Below are positions 25,314 to 33,350 of a stretch of DNA of 64,000 nucleotides, one piece after another. Position numbers and translations under genes: made by a program. Position 1 is the first letter of the stretch. Each line of letters opens with the position of its first letter. The notes under the pieces are model-generated. The model saw only the letters and a list, made by a program, of their open reading frames with translations. It was not told where the DNA came from and did not search any database. Origin of the DNA: Streptomyces sp. NBC_01268 (lineage in GTDB: Bacteria; Actinomycetota; Actinomycetes; Streptomycetales; Streptomycetaceae); the NCBI RefSeq assembly GCF_036240795.1, contig NZ_CP108454.1:4030001-4094000 (forward strand), in the 5' to 3' direction.

Positions 25314-26333
25314 ATGACCGCAGGTACGGCAGAGACGACAGCGACAGCGACACCGGCGACGACAGGGACGGCGGCGACACACGCAGCCCTGGAAGCGGTG
25401 TTCGACGCCGCCGTCGCCGCCGACGAGCGCATCGAGCCACGCGACTGGATGCCCGACGCCTACCGGGCCGGCCTGGTCCGCCAGATCGCCCAGCACGCCC
25501 ACTCCGAGATCATCGGCATGCAGCCCGAGGCGAACTGGATCACCCGCGCCCCCTCCCTCCGGCGCAAGGCGATCCTCATGGCCAAGGTCCAGGACGAGGC
25601 CGGCCACGGCCTGTACCTGTACAGCGCCGCCGAAACGCTCGGCACCAGCCGCGACGAGCTCCTCGACAAGCTGCACTCCGGCCGCCAGAAGTACTCGTCG
25701 ATCTTCAACTACCCCACGCTGACCTGGGCCGACGTCGGCGCCATCGGCTGGCTCGTGGACGGCGCCGCCATCACCAACCAGGTCCCCCTCTGCCGCTGCT
25801 CCTACGGTCCGTACGCGCGCGCCATGGTCCGGGTCTGCAAGGAGGAGTCGTTCCACCAGCGCCAGGGGTACGAGGCGCTCCTCGCCCTCTCCCGCGGCAC
25901 CGAGGCCCAGCACGCCATGGCCCAGGACGCGGTGGACCGCTGGTGGTGGCCCTCGCTGATGATGTTCGGCCCGCCGGACGACGAGTCGACCCACTCCGCC
26001 CAGGCCATGGCCTGGAAGATCAAGCGGCACTCCAACGACGAACTGCGCCAGCGCTTCGTCGACATCGCCGCCCCGCAGGCCGAGTCCCTCGGCCTCACCC
26101 TGCCCGACCCCGACCTCAAGTGGAACGAGGAGCGCGGGCACTACGACTTCGGCCCCATCGACTGGGCCGAGTTCTGGGACGTCCTCAAGGGCAACGGCCC
26201 CTGCAACGAGCAGCGGCTCACCCAGCGCCGCCAGGCGCACGAGGACGGCGCCTGGGTCAGGGACGCCGCCGCGGCATACGCCGCGAAGCACACCGCGAAG
26301 CAGCACACGACGGACGGGGAGGCACGGGCATGA
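25314..26333 (+). CDS. paaA: 1,2-phenylacetyl-CoA epoxidase, catalytic subunit PaaA
   Basis: The 339-residue protein is the di-iron subunit of the phenylacetyl-CoA epoxidase, a bacterial multicomponent monooxygenase. The ferritin-like core has iron-ligand motifs [26 protein letters not shown] (EXXH) and [13 protein letters not shown] (second EXXH). The N-terminal 25 residues are Thr/Ala-rich and extra. PaaA forms the AC heterodimer core with PaaC and oxidises the aromatic ring to an epoxide. ATG 25314 follows AGGGGG, and the stop overlaps paaB (ATGA). It is the first gene of paaABCDE. Confidence 0.96.
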   Translation: MTAGTAETTATATPATTGTAATHAALEAVFDAAVAADERIEPRDWMPDAYRAGLVRQIAQHAHSEIIGMQPEANWITRAPSLRRKAILMAKVQDEAGHGLYLYSAAETLGTSRDELLDKLHSGRQKYSSIFNYPTLTWADVGAIGWLVDGAAITNQVPLCRCSYGPYARAMVRVCKEESFHQRQGYEALLALSRGTEAQHAMAQDAVDRWWWPSLMMFGPPDDESTHSAQAMAWKIKRHSNDELRQRFVDIAAPQAESLGLTLPDPDLKWNEERGHYDFGPIDWAEFWDVLKGNGPCNEQRLTQRRQAHEDGAWVRDAAAAYAAKHTAKQHTTDGEARA

Positions 26334-26617
26334 CCACCGACGGATGGCCGCTGTGGGAGGTGTTCGTGCGCTCGCGCCGCGGACTGTCCCACACCCACGC
26401 CGGCAGCCTGCACGCGCCGGACGCCGAGATGGCCCTGCGCAACGCCCGCGACCTCTACACCCGCCGCAGCGAGGGCGTGTCGATCTGGGTGGTCCCCTCC
26501 GCCGAGATCACCGCCTCCTCCCCCGACGAGAAGGACCCCTTCTTCGAGCCCTCGGCGGACAAGCCCTACCGGCACCCCACCTTCTACGAGATCCCGGACG
26601 GGGTGAAGCACCTGTGA
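26330..26617 (+). CDS. paaB: 1,2-phenylacetyl-CoA epoxidase subunit PaaB
   Basis: The 95-residue protein is the small non-catalytic subunit ([20 protein letters not shown] at residues 6-25, [21 protein letters not shown]). It bridges PaaAC heterodimers and is essential for the active complex. ATG 26330 overlaps the paaA stop, and the stop overlaps the paaC GTG (GTGA at 26614-26617). The length is normal for the family. Confidence 0.95.
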   Translation: MTTDGWPLWEVFVRSRRGLSHTHAGSLHAPDAEMALRNARDLYTRRSEGVSIWVVPSAEITASSPDEKDPFFEPSADKPYRHPTFYEIPDGVKHL

Positions 26618-27348
26618 CCACGCAGCCCGCCACCACCCCGGCCGCCGCCCTCGCCCTCGGCGACGACGCCCTCGTCCTCGCCCAGCGCCTGGGGGAGTGG
26701 GCCGGCAACGCCCCCGTCCTGGAAGAGGAGGTCGCCCTCGCCAACATCGCGCTCGACCTCCTCGGGCAGGCCCGCATCCTGCTCTCCCTCGTCGGCGACG
26801 AGGACGAACTGGCCTACCTCCGCGAGGAGCGCGCCTTCCGCAACTGCCAGCTCGTCGAGCAGCCGAACGGCGACTTCGCCCACACCATCGCCCGCCAGCT
26901 CTACTTCTCCACCTACCAGCGCCTCCTGTACGGCGAGCTCGCCACCGGCGACGGCCCGCTCGCCGGCCTCGCCGCCAAGGCCGTCAAGGAAGTCGCCTAC
27001 CACCAGGACCACGCCGAGCACTGGACCCTGCGCCTCGGCGACGGCACCGACGAGAGCCACCGGCGCATGCAACAGGCCTGCGACGCCCTCTGGCGGTACA
27101 CCGGCGAACTGTTCCAGCCCCTCGACGGCCTGGACATCGGCCCCGACGCCGCCGCCGCGATGGAGCGCGCCTGGCTCGACTCGGTCACCGCCGTCCTCGA
27201 CAAGGCCACCCTCACCGTCCCCTCCGGACCGCGCACCGGCGCCTGGAAGGCCGGTGCCGGCCGCCAGGGCCTGCACACCGAGCCCTTCGGACGGATGCTC
27301 GCCGAAATGCAGCACCTGCACCGCAGCCACCCGGGGGCGTCATGGTGA
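26614..27348 (+). CDS. paaC: 1,2-phenylacetyl-CoA epoxidase subunit PaaC
   Basis: The 244-residue protein is the structural partner of PaaA with the same ferritin-like fold. Motifs LEEEVALANIALDLLGQARILL (about 28-49), EERAFRNCQLVEQPNGDFAHTIARQ, KAVKEVAYHQDHAEHW and FGRMLAEMQHLHRSHPGASW are typical. GTG 26614 overlaps paaB; the stop overlaps paaD by seven bases. PaaC lacks a working di-iron site in characterised complexes. Confidence 0.95.
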   Translation: MTTQPATTPAAALALGDDALVLAQRLGEWAGNAPVLEEEVALANIALDLLGQARILLSLVGDEDELAYLREERAFRNCQLVEQPNGDFAHTIARQLYFSTYQRLLYGELATGDGPLAGLAAKAVKEVAYHQDHAEHWTLRLGDGTDESHRRMQQACDALWRYTGELFQPLDGLDIGPDAAAAMERAWLDSVTAVLDKATLTVPSGPRTGAWKAGAGRQGLHTEPFGRMLAEMQHLHRSHPGASW

Positions 27349-27869
27349 CCACCGCCCCGGCCACCCCCGCCACGGCCCCGCCGACCGCGCTCGAAGAGGA
27401 ACTCGCCCGCATCGCAGGCGCCGTCCCCGACCCCGAGCTGCCCGTCCTCACCCTCGCCGAACTCGGCGTCGTGCGCGGCGTCCACGTCCTCGGGCCCGGC
27501 CGCGTCGAGGTCGAACTCACCCCCACCTACACCGGCTGCCCCGCGATCGAGGCGATGTCCTCCGACATCGAACACGCCCTCCACGCCCACGGAATGCCCG
27601 AAGTCAGCGTCGTCACCGTCCTCAGCCCCGCCTGGTCGACCGACGACATCACCGAGGAAGGGCGCAGCAAACTCACCGAGTTCGGCATCGCCCCGCCCCG
27701 CCCCCAGGGCCCCACCGGCGGCCCCATACCCCTCACCCTCGCGATCCGCTGCCCGAACTGCGGCTCCACCGACACCGAGCTCCTCAGCCGTTTCTCCTCC
27801 ACCGCGTGCAAGGCACTCCGCCGCTGCACCGCCTGCCGCGAACCGTTCGACCACTTCAAGGAGTTGTAG
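27342..27869 (+). CDS. paaD: PaaD, Fe-S maturation factor of the epoxidase
   Basis: The 175-residue protein has an N-terminal MIP18/DUF59 domain (GAVPDPELPVLTLAELGVVRGV and PTYTGCPAIEAM, about residues 24-75) and a C-terminal four-cysteine module (CPNCGSTDTE, then CKALRRCTACREPFDHF) that probably binds zinc. Members of this family help assemble iron centres; PaaD is needed for the epoxidase in vivo. ATG 27342 lies inside paaC, and the paaE ATG follows the stop directly. Confidence 0.93.
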   Translation: MVTTAPATPATAPPTALEEELARIAGAVPDPELPVLTLAELGVVRGVHVLGPGRVEVELTPTYTGCPAIEAMSSDIEHALHAHGMPEVSVVTVLSPAWSTDDITEEGRSKLTEFGIAPPRPQGPTGGPIPLTLAIRCPNCGSTDTELLSRFSSTACKALRRCTACREPFDHFKEL

Positions 27870-28958
27870 ATGCAGTCCTCAAAGACCGGACGGGCCGGAT
27901 TCCACCCGCTCCGGGTCAGCGAGGTCGAGCAGCTCACGGACGACTCGGTGGCCGTCACCTTCGCCGTCCCGCCCGAGCTGCGCGAGACCTACCGCCACAC
28001 CCCCGGCCAGCACCTCGCCCTGCGCCGCACCGGAGCCCACGGCGAAGAGATCCGCCGCACGTACTCGATCTGCGCCCCGGCCGCCCCCGAGGGCGAGACC
28101 CCCGTCCTGCGCGTCGGCATCCGCCTCGTCGACGGCGGCGAATTCTCCACCTACGCCCTCAAGGAACTCGCCGCCGGCGACACCGTCGAGGTCATGGAAC
28201 CCATGGGCCGCTTCGTCCTCGACCCGCGCCCCGGACACTTCGCCGCGGTCGTCGGCGGCAGCGGCATCACCCCGGTCCTGTCCATGGCCGCCACCCTGCT
28301 CGCCCGGCAGCCCGACGCCACGTTCTGCCTCGTGCGCAGCGACCGCACCGCGGCCTCCACGATGTTCCTCGACGAGGTCGCCGACCTCAAGGACCGCTTC
28401 CCCGACCGCTTCCAGCTGGTCACCGTGCTCTCCCGCGAGGAACAGCAGGCCGGACTCCCCTCCGGACGGCTCGACCACGAACGGCTCACCACCCTGCTGC
28501 CCGCGCTGCTCCCGGTCGGCGACATCGACGGCTGGTTCCTGTGCGGCCCCTACGGCCTGGTGCAGAACACCGAACGGGCCCTGCGCGACCTCGGCGTCGA
28601 CCGCGGCCGCGTCCACCAGGAGATCTTCCACGTCGACGACGGCTCCGCCCCCGCCCCGGCCCCCGCGGCGGACGCCCCCGCGGACGCCACCCTGACCGCC
28701 ACCCTGCACGGCCGCTCCGGCAACTGGCCCGTCCAGCAGGGCGAGACGCTCCTGGAGACCGTGCTGCGCGCCCGGGCGGACGCCCCGTACGCCTGCAAGG
28801 GCGGAGTCTGCGGCACCTGCCGCGCCTTCCTCGTCACCGGCGAGGTCCGGATGGACCGCAACTTCGCCCTGGAGCCCGAGGAGACCGACGCCGGATACGT
28901 GCTGGCCTGCCAGTCCCACCCGGCGACCCCGGAGGTCGAGCTCGACTTCGACCGCTGA
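27870..28958 (+). CDS. paaE: 1,2-phenylacetyl-CoA epoxidase reductase PaaE
   Basis: The 362-residue protein joins a ferredoxin-NADP reductase module (FAD site RRTYSICAPA near residue 53; NADPH part with VVGGSGITPVLSMAATLL near 128) to a C-terminal plant-type [2Fe-2S] ferredoxin (YACKGGVCGTCRAFLVTG and a distal Cys in VLACQSHP). It passes electrons from NADPH to PaaA. A 25-residue Ala/Pro linker separates the modules. It starts at the base after the paaD stop, and it is the last gene of the operon. Confidence 0.95.
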   Translation: MQSSKTGRAGFHPLRVSEVEQLTDDSVAVTFAVPPELRETYRHTPGQHLALRRTGAHGEEIRRTYSICAPAAPEGETPVLRVGIRLVDGGEFSTYALKELAAGDTVEVMEPMGRFVLDPRPGHFAAVVGGSGITPVLSMAATLLARQPDATFCLVRSDRTAASTMFLDEVADLKDRFPDRFQLVTVLSREEQQAGLPSGRLDHERLTTLLPALLPVGDIDGWFLCGPYGLVQNTERALRDLGVDRGRVHQEIFHVDDGSAPAPAPAADAPADATLTATLHGRSGNWPVQQGETLLETVLRARADAPYACKGGVCGTCRAFLVTGEVRMDRNFALEPEETDAGYVLACQSHPATPEVELDFDR

Positions 28959-28986
28959 CAGGCGGAGCCCGCCCATTCCCTTCCGG

Positions 28987-29016
28987 TAGAACCTGTTCTA
29001 TCTTGACGATCCGTCA
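28987..29016 (+). promoter_or_regulatory. Two palindromes before the acyl-CoA dehydrogenase gene
   Basis: TAGAACCTGTTCTA (28987-29000) is a perfect dyad TAGAAC-N2-GTTCTA and fits the mycobacterial KstR-type consensus T-N2-AAC-N2-GTT-N2-A. Directly after it TGACGATCCGTCA (29004-29016) is a second dyad, TGACG-N3-CGTCA. Both lie between paaE and GTG 29045, so this gene has its own control separate from the paa operator. Confidence 0.55.
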
Positions 29017-29044
29017 GATCGACAGGGCCGGAAGGGACAGGGCA

Positions 29045-30178
29045 GTGGACTTCACCTTCACCGAAGAACAGCACGCCGCCGTCGAGGCGGCCAGGGCCGT
29101 CTTCTCCGACGTCGCACCCGACGCCGTACCCAGCCCCGCCCTCACACCCGGCGCGGTCGCCGACGACTACGACCGCCCGCTCTGGGCCCGCCTCGCCACC
29201 GCCGACCTCCTCGGCCTCACCCTCGACCCCGCCCACGGCGGCGCCGGGCTCGACCCCATCGCCCTCTGCCTCGTCCTCCGCGAATCAGCCCGCGTCCTCG
29301 CCCGCGTCCCCCTGCTCGAGACCACCGCGGTCGCCCTCACCCTCCAGCAGTACGCGCCCGCCGAAACCGCCGCCGCCCTGCTCCCCCGGGTCACCCGCGG
29401 CGAACTCGTCCTCACCGCCGCCGCCCACGGCCGCACCGGACACGACCCGGCACCCCTCGCCGTCACCGCACACCGGGACACCACCGGCTGGACCCTCGAC
29501 GGCCACACCAGCGCCGTCCCCTGGGCCCACCAGGCCGACCGCATCGCCGTCCCCGCACACACCCCCGACGGCCGGACCGTCCTCGCCCTGCTGCCCCGCA
29601 CCCACCAGGGCCTCACCCTCGCCGACCAGTACGCCACCCACGGCGAACTCCTCGCCGAACTCCACCTCGACGGCGTCCACCTCGACCCCGCCGACGTCAT
29701 CGACACCGAAGGCGCCTGGGAACGACTCCGCGACCTCCTCGCCACCGGAACCTGCGCCCTCGCCCTCGGCCTCGGCGAACAAGTCCTCACCATGACCAGC
29801 CAGTACACCGGCAAGAGGGAACAGTTCGGCCACCCCGTGGCCACCTTCCAGGCCGTCGCCGTCCAAGCCGCCGACCGCTACATCGACCTGCGCGCCATGG
29901 AGGTCACCCTCTGGCAGGCCGCCTGGCGCCTCACCACCGACGCCGGCGGACCGCTCCCCACCGGCGGAGACATCGCCGTCGCCAAGATCTGGGCCTCCGA
30001 GGGCGTACGCCGCGTCGTCCAGACCGCCCAGCACCTCCACGGCGGCTTCGGCGCCGACACCGACTACTCCCTGCACCGCTACCACGCCTGGGCCAAGCAC
30101 CTCGAGCTCGCCCTCGGCCCCGCGGCGGCCCACGAAGAGGAACTGGGCGACCTGCTGGCCGCCCACCCCCTCGCCTGA
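29045..30178 (+). CDS. Acyl-CoA dehydrogenase family protein
   Basis: The 377-residue protein is an FAD-dependent acyl-CoA dehydrogenase. It has the N-terminal helical domain (VDFTFTEEQHAAVEAARAVF), a beta-barrel middle and a C-terminal helical domain with TSQYTGKREQFGHPVATFQAV (about 257-277) and TAQHLHGGFGADTDYSLHRY. The sequence resembles actinobacterial enzymes acting on CoA esters of steroid or aromatic origin, but the substrate is not visible. GTG 29045 follows GGAAGG with good spacing. The gene has two dyads upstream (28987-29016), suggesting its own TetR-type control. Confidence 0.9.
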   Translation: MDFTFTEEQHAAVEAARAVFSDVAPDAVPSPALTPGAVADDYDRPLWARLATADLLGLTLDPAHGGAGLDPIALCLVLRESARVLARVPLLETTAVALTLQQYAPAETAAALLPRVTRGELVLTAAAHGRTGHDPAPLAVTAHRDTTGWTLDGHTSAVPWAHQADRIAVPAHTPDGRTVLALLPRTHQGLTLADQYATHGELLAELHLDGVHLDPADVIDTEGAWERLRDLLATGTCALALGLGEQVLTMTSQYTGKREQFGHPVATFQAVAVQAADRYIDLRAMEVTLWQAAWRLTTDAGGPLPTGGDIAVAKIWASEGVRRVVQTAQHLHGGFGADTDYSLHRYHAWAKHLELALGPAAAHEEELGDLLAAHPLA

Positions 30179-30188
30179 ACCCGCCGGA

Positions 30189-30533
30189 CTACAGCACGTA
30201 CGCGGGGCTCCCGCCGTCCGCGACCATCGGGCGCCCCGCACCCTCCCAGGCCAGCATCCCGCCGTCCACGTTCACCGCGTCGATGCCCTGCTGCACCAGA
30301 TACTGCGTGACCTGTGCCGAACGGCCACCCACCCGGCACATCACGAACGCCCGCCGCCCCTCGGCCACGGCCTCCGTCACCTCACCGAACCGCGCCACGA
30401 AGTCGCTCATCGGCACGTGCAGCGCACCCTCGACATGGCCGGCCGCCCACTCGTCGTTCTCACGGACGTCCAGCACCAGGGCGTCGGCCGGCACGGAGGC
30501 CGCGTCCACCGACGGCAGCGGGGCGAAATTCAT
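30189..30533 (-). CDS. Rhodanese-like domain protein
   Basis: This 114-residue single-domain rhodanese has LVLDVRENDEWAAGHVEGALHVP (about 19-41) and the active-site loop CRVGGRS with Cys66. Such proteins move persulfide sulfur. ATG 30533 follows AGAAGG with eight bases of spacing; seven codons further upstream are possible but lack a ribosome binding site. It is convergent with the acyl-CoA dehydrogenase gene, with only ten bases between stops, and lies downstream of the J-domain gene on the same strand. Confidence 0.9.
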   Translation of the reverse strand: MNFAPLPSVDAASVPADALVLDVRENDEWAAGHVEGALHVPMSDFVARFGEVTEAVAEGRRAFVMCRVGGRSAQVTQYLVQQGIDAVNVDGGMLAWEGAGRPMVADGGSPAYVL

Positions 30534-30598
30534 GGGACAGGCCTTCTCTCTCACACGACGGTGGCACCCCGCGAACGCGGACGCCGAACCATCGAAAC

Positions 30599-31603
30599 CT
30601 ACTGCACCGACCGCACCAGCGCGGCGAGCTCCGCCTCACGCTCGGAGACCTGCGCCAGCAGCTGCTCAGCGATCTCCTCGAGCAGCCGGTCGGGATCGTC
30701 CGGAGCCATCCGCAGCATCGCGCCGATGGCACTGTCCTCCAGCTCCCGGGCCACCCCCGACAGCATCTCCTTGCGCTGCGACAGCCACTCCAGCCGCGCG
30801 TACAGCTCCTCACTCTCGCTCAGCCGCAGCTCCGGCACCGGACCGGCCGCCCACTCCTCGGACAGCTCCCGCAGCAGGGCCTCGTCGCCACGGGCGTAGG
30901 CCGCGTTCACGCGCGTGATGAACTCCTCACGCCGCTGCCGCTCGCCCTCTTCCCGGGCCAGGTCCGGATGCGCCTGCCGCGCCAGCTCCCGGTACAGCTT
31001 GCGCACCTCGTCGGACGGCCGCACCCGCTTCGGCGGCTGCACCGGCCGCTCGGTCAGCATCGCCGCCGCCTCGGCCGAGAGCCCGTCGGAGTCCACCCAG
31101 TCGTGGAACAGCTCGTCCACCCCGGGCATCGGCATGACCGCGGCCCGCGCCTCCTGGGCCCGCCGCAGATCCTCCGGATCCCCGGTCCGCGCCGCCCGCG
31201 CCTCCGCGATCTGCGCGTCCAGCTCGTCGAGACGCGTGTACATCGGGCCGAGCCGCTGGTGATGCAGCCGGGAGAAGTTCTCCACCTCGACCCGGAAGGT
31301 CTCCACCGCGATCTCGAACTCGATCAGAGCCTGCTCCGCAACCCGCACAGCCTGCTCGAGCCGCGCCTCAGGCCGCTGGTCAGCGGGCCGCTCACCGGCC
31401 GGCGGCTCGCCGACGGAGCCCCCGGCAGACCGCTCACCGCCAGGCTGTCCACCCTCGGGCCGCGCACCCCCGGGCTCCGCACCCTCCGGCAGCACGCCCT
31501 CGGGCAGCTCCTCCGCGGGCCGCTCACCCTCGGACCCGCCACCCACGCCCTGGTCCACGCTCACGTCCACGCCCGTCCACGTCCTCGTTCCGGCTCGTCC
31601 CAT
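30599..31603 (-). CDS. J-domain protein
   Basis: The product (334 residues from ATG 31603) has a disordered Gly/Glu/Pro-rich N-terminus, a long helical, probably coiled-coil part (about 90-200) and a J domain near residues 205-255 with KLYRELARQAHPDLAREEGE, including the HPD tripeptide that stimulates DnaK ATPase. A further helical region rich in Glu and Leu ends the protein. No DnaK gene is nearby. The start is uncertain: the frame is open to 31708, but bases 31621-31690 are homopurine on this strand, which argues against translation there. Confidence 0.82.
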   Translation of the reverse strand: MGRAGTRTWTGVDVSVDQGVGGGSEGERPAEELPEGVLPEGAEPGGARPEGGQPGGERSAGGSVGEPPAGERPADQRPEARLEQAVRVAEQALIEFEIAVETFRVEVENFSRLHHQRLGPMYTRLDELDAQIAEARAARTGDPEDLRRAQEARAAVMPMPGVDELFHDWVDSDGLSAEAAAMLTERPVQPPKRVRPSDEVRKLYRELARQAHPDLAREEGERQRREEFITRVNAAYARGDEALLRELSEEWAAGPVPELRLSESEELYARLEWLSQRKEMLSGVARELEDSAIGAMLRMAPDDPDRLLEEIAEQLLAQVSEREAELAALVRSVQ

Positions 31604-31620
31604 CCAGCCTACGGTCCTTC

Positions 31621-31687
31621 GGGGGGGCCTCCCCCCTCCCTCCCCCTCCCTCCCCCTCCCCCCTCCACCCCCTCGCCCCCTCGCCCC
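31621..31687. repeat. Homopyrimidine/homopurine tract
   Basis: On the plus strand bases 31628-31666 contain only C and T (CCTCCCCCCTCCCTCCCC pattern). The minus strand therefore has repeated G-runs just upstream of the J-domain gene start and could form a G-quadruplex or triplex in DNA or in the leader mRNA. Confidence 0.85.
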
Positions 31688-31718
31688 ATATGAAGCCGTG
31701 ATGGACACGGCCCAGGCG

Positions 31719-33206
31719 TCAGACGCCCAGTTCCGCCGCTATCCGTCCCGTGCGGATCGCCGACAGCAGGTCCTCGTGGTCCGCGGTGGTGCGGTCCGCG
31801 TAGGCGATGGCGAAGGCCGCGACGGCCTCGTCGAGCTCTTCGCTCTTGCCGCAGTAGCCGGCTATCAGCCGCGGGTCGGCGCTGTGGGCGTGGGCGCGGG
31901 CCAGCAGGGCGCCGGTCATGCGGCCGTAGTCGTCGACCTGCTCGGCGGTCAGGGCGGCCGGGTCGACGCTGCCCTTGCGGTTGCGGAACTGGCGCACCTG
32001 GTACGGCCGGCCCTCGACGGTGGTCCAGCCGAGCAGGATGTCGCTCACGACCTGCATCCGCTTCTGCCCGAGCACCACCCGCCGTCCCTCGTGCCCCGCG
32101 TCCGGGACGGTGAAGCCGGCGGCCGGCAGGTACGGCAGCAGCGCCGAGGGGCGGGCCTCCTTGACCTGGAGGACCAGCGGCTCGCCCCGGTGGTCGAGGA
32201 GCAGCACCACGTAGGAGCGGGTGCCGACGCTGCCGGTGCCGACGACGCGGAACGCCACGTCGTGGACGGCGTACCGCGCGAGCAGCGGCAGCCGGTCCTC
32301 GGAGACGGTCCCCAGGTACTCGCCGAGGGCTGCGGCGACGGCCGCGGCCTCCTCGTCGGGGACCCGGCGCAGCACGGGCGGCGCGTCGACGAAGCGTCTG
32401 CCGCCGCCCTCCTCGTCGGTGACGGCCTCGGTCGAGCGGGCGGCGAAGCGCGCGCTGGTGTTGTTGCGGGCCTTCGCGGAGACCCGTTCCAGGGTGCCTA
32501 TGAGGTCGCGGGCGTCGGTGTGGGAGACGAGCTCCTCGTCCGCGATGGCGTTCCAGGCGTCGAGCGCGGGGAGCCGGGCGAGCAGCCGCATGGTGCGGCG
32601 GTAGGCGCCGACGGTGTCGAAGGCGGCGGCCCGGCACATCTCCTCGTCGGCGCCGACCTCGCGCCCGGCGAGCACGAGGGAGGTGGCGAGCCTTTTGAGG
32701 TCCCACTCCCAGGGGCCCACGACGGTCTCGTCGAAGTCGTTGAGGTCGATGACGAGGCGTCCTCGGGCGTCGCCGTAGAGGCCGAAGTTGGCGGCGTGCG
32801 CGTCGCCGCACAGCTGGGCGGCTATGCCCGTGACGGGGGAGCCGACGAGGTCGTGGGCCATGAGTCCGGCGGAGCCGCGCAGGAAGGCGAAGGGGCTCGC
32901 CGCCATCCTGCCGACGCGTATCGGTGCGAGTGCGGCGACGCGGCCCCGGCTCGACTCCTCCACGGCGGCGACGGCGTCGGGCCGTCCCGCGGCGAGGACG
33001 AGCGTGCTGTGCGATGCGCGGGGGACGCCGCGGCGCAGGTCCTTGCCGCGCTGTTTGGCGGAACCGCCGGGCGTGGCCTCGGTGCCGCCGGGCGTGGCCT
33101 CGGTGCCGCCCGCCGCGCGCCGGGCGAATCCGGGAACGTGCGGGATGCGCCCGTCCCCGTGGGTGTGCGCACGCTGCCCCGGAACCGTTGTCCTCGTCTC
33201 GTCCAT
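31719..33206 (-). CDS. DUF2252 family protein
   Basis: The 495-residue protein matches DUF2252, a kinase-like-fold family of unknown reaction. Landmarks are RVGRMAASPFAFLRGSAGLM (about 100-119), LCGDAHAANFGLYGDARGRLVIDLNDFDET (about 132-162; a phosphotransferase-like GDAH...N...D loop) and WEWDLKRLATSLVLAGRE. The GDxHxxN and DFD motifs resemble aminoglycoside-kinase catalytic residues, so nucleotide-dependent chemistry is plausible. ATG 33206 has GGGGGAGG eight bases upstream. The first 60 residues are low-complexity, with a TEATPGG direct repeat from a 21-bp duplication near 33070-33110. Confidence 0.88.
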   Translation of the reverse strand: MDETRTTVPGQRAHTHGDGRIPHVPGFARRAAGGTEATPGGTEATPGGSAKQRGKDLRRGVPRASHSTLVLAAGRPDAVAAVEESSRGRVAALAPIRVGRMAASPFAFLRGSAGLMAHDLVGSPVTGIAAQLCGDAHAANFGLYGDARGRLVIDLNDFDETVVGPWEWDLKRLATSLVLAGREVGADEEMCRAAAFDTVGAYRRTMRLLARLPALDAWNAIADEELVSHTDARDLIGTLERVSAKARNNTSARFAARSTEAVTDEEGGGRRFVDAPPVLRRVPDEEAAAVAAALGEYLGTVSEDRLPLLARYAVHDVAFRVVGTGSVGTRSYVVLLLDHRGEPLVLQVKEARPSALLPYLPAAGFTVPDAGHEGRRVVLGQKRMQVVSDILLGWTTVEGRPYQVRQFRNRKGSVDPAALTAEQVDDYGRMTGALLARAHAHSADPRLIAGYCGKSEELDEAVAAFAIAYADRTTADHEDLLSAIRTGRIAAELGV

Positions 33207-33299
33207 GGGACGACCTCCCCCGACTCTTGCCTGTCTGCCAACATCAACTTCGTCGACTGGGCATGAAGGTACCGCCGGGGCCGCCAGGCCGTCTTCCCC

Positions 33300-33322
33300 T
33301 GTGGACAACGGCCTGTGGACAA
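33300..33322. other. Two perfect Streptomyces DnaA boxes
   Basis: TGTGGACAA occurs at 33300-33308 and again at 33314-33322, both the preferred box TTGTCCACA on the minus strand, with starts 14 bases apart. They lie between the DUF2252 gene start and the DUF3533 gene stop (33207-33350); nothing else is visible there. Confidence 0.6.
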
Positions 33323-33350
33323 CTCTTCGCGGGGGTCGGTTCCCCCTGGG

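Noticed and set aside
31719..33206. DUF2252 protein as an aminoglycoside kinase
   Set aside because: The GDAH...N and DFD motifs are suggestive of the fold, but I see no reason to assign antibiotic phosphorylation, so the function was left open.
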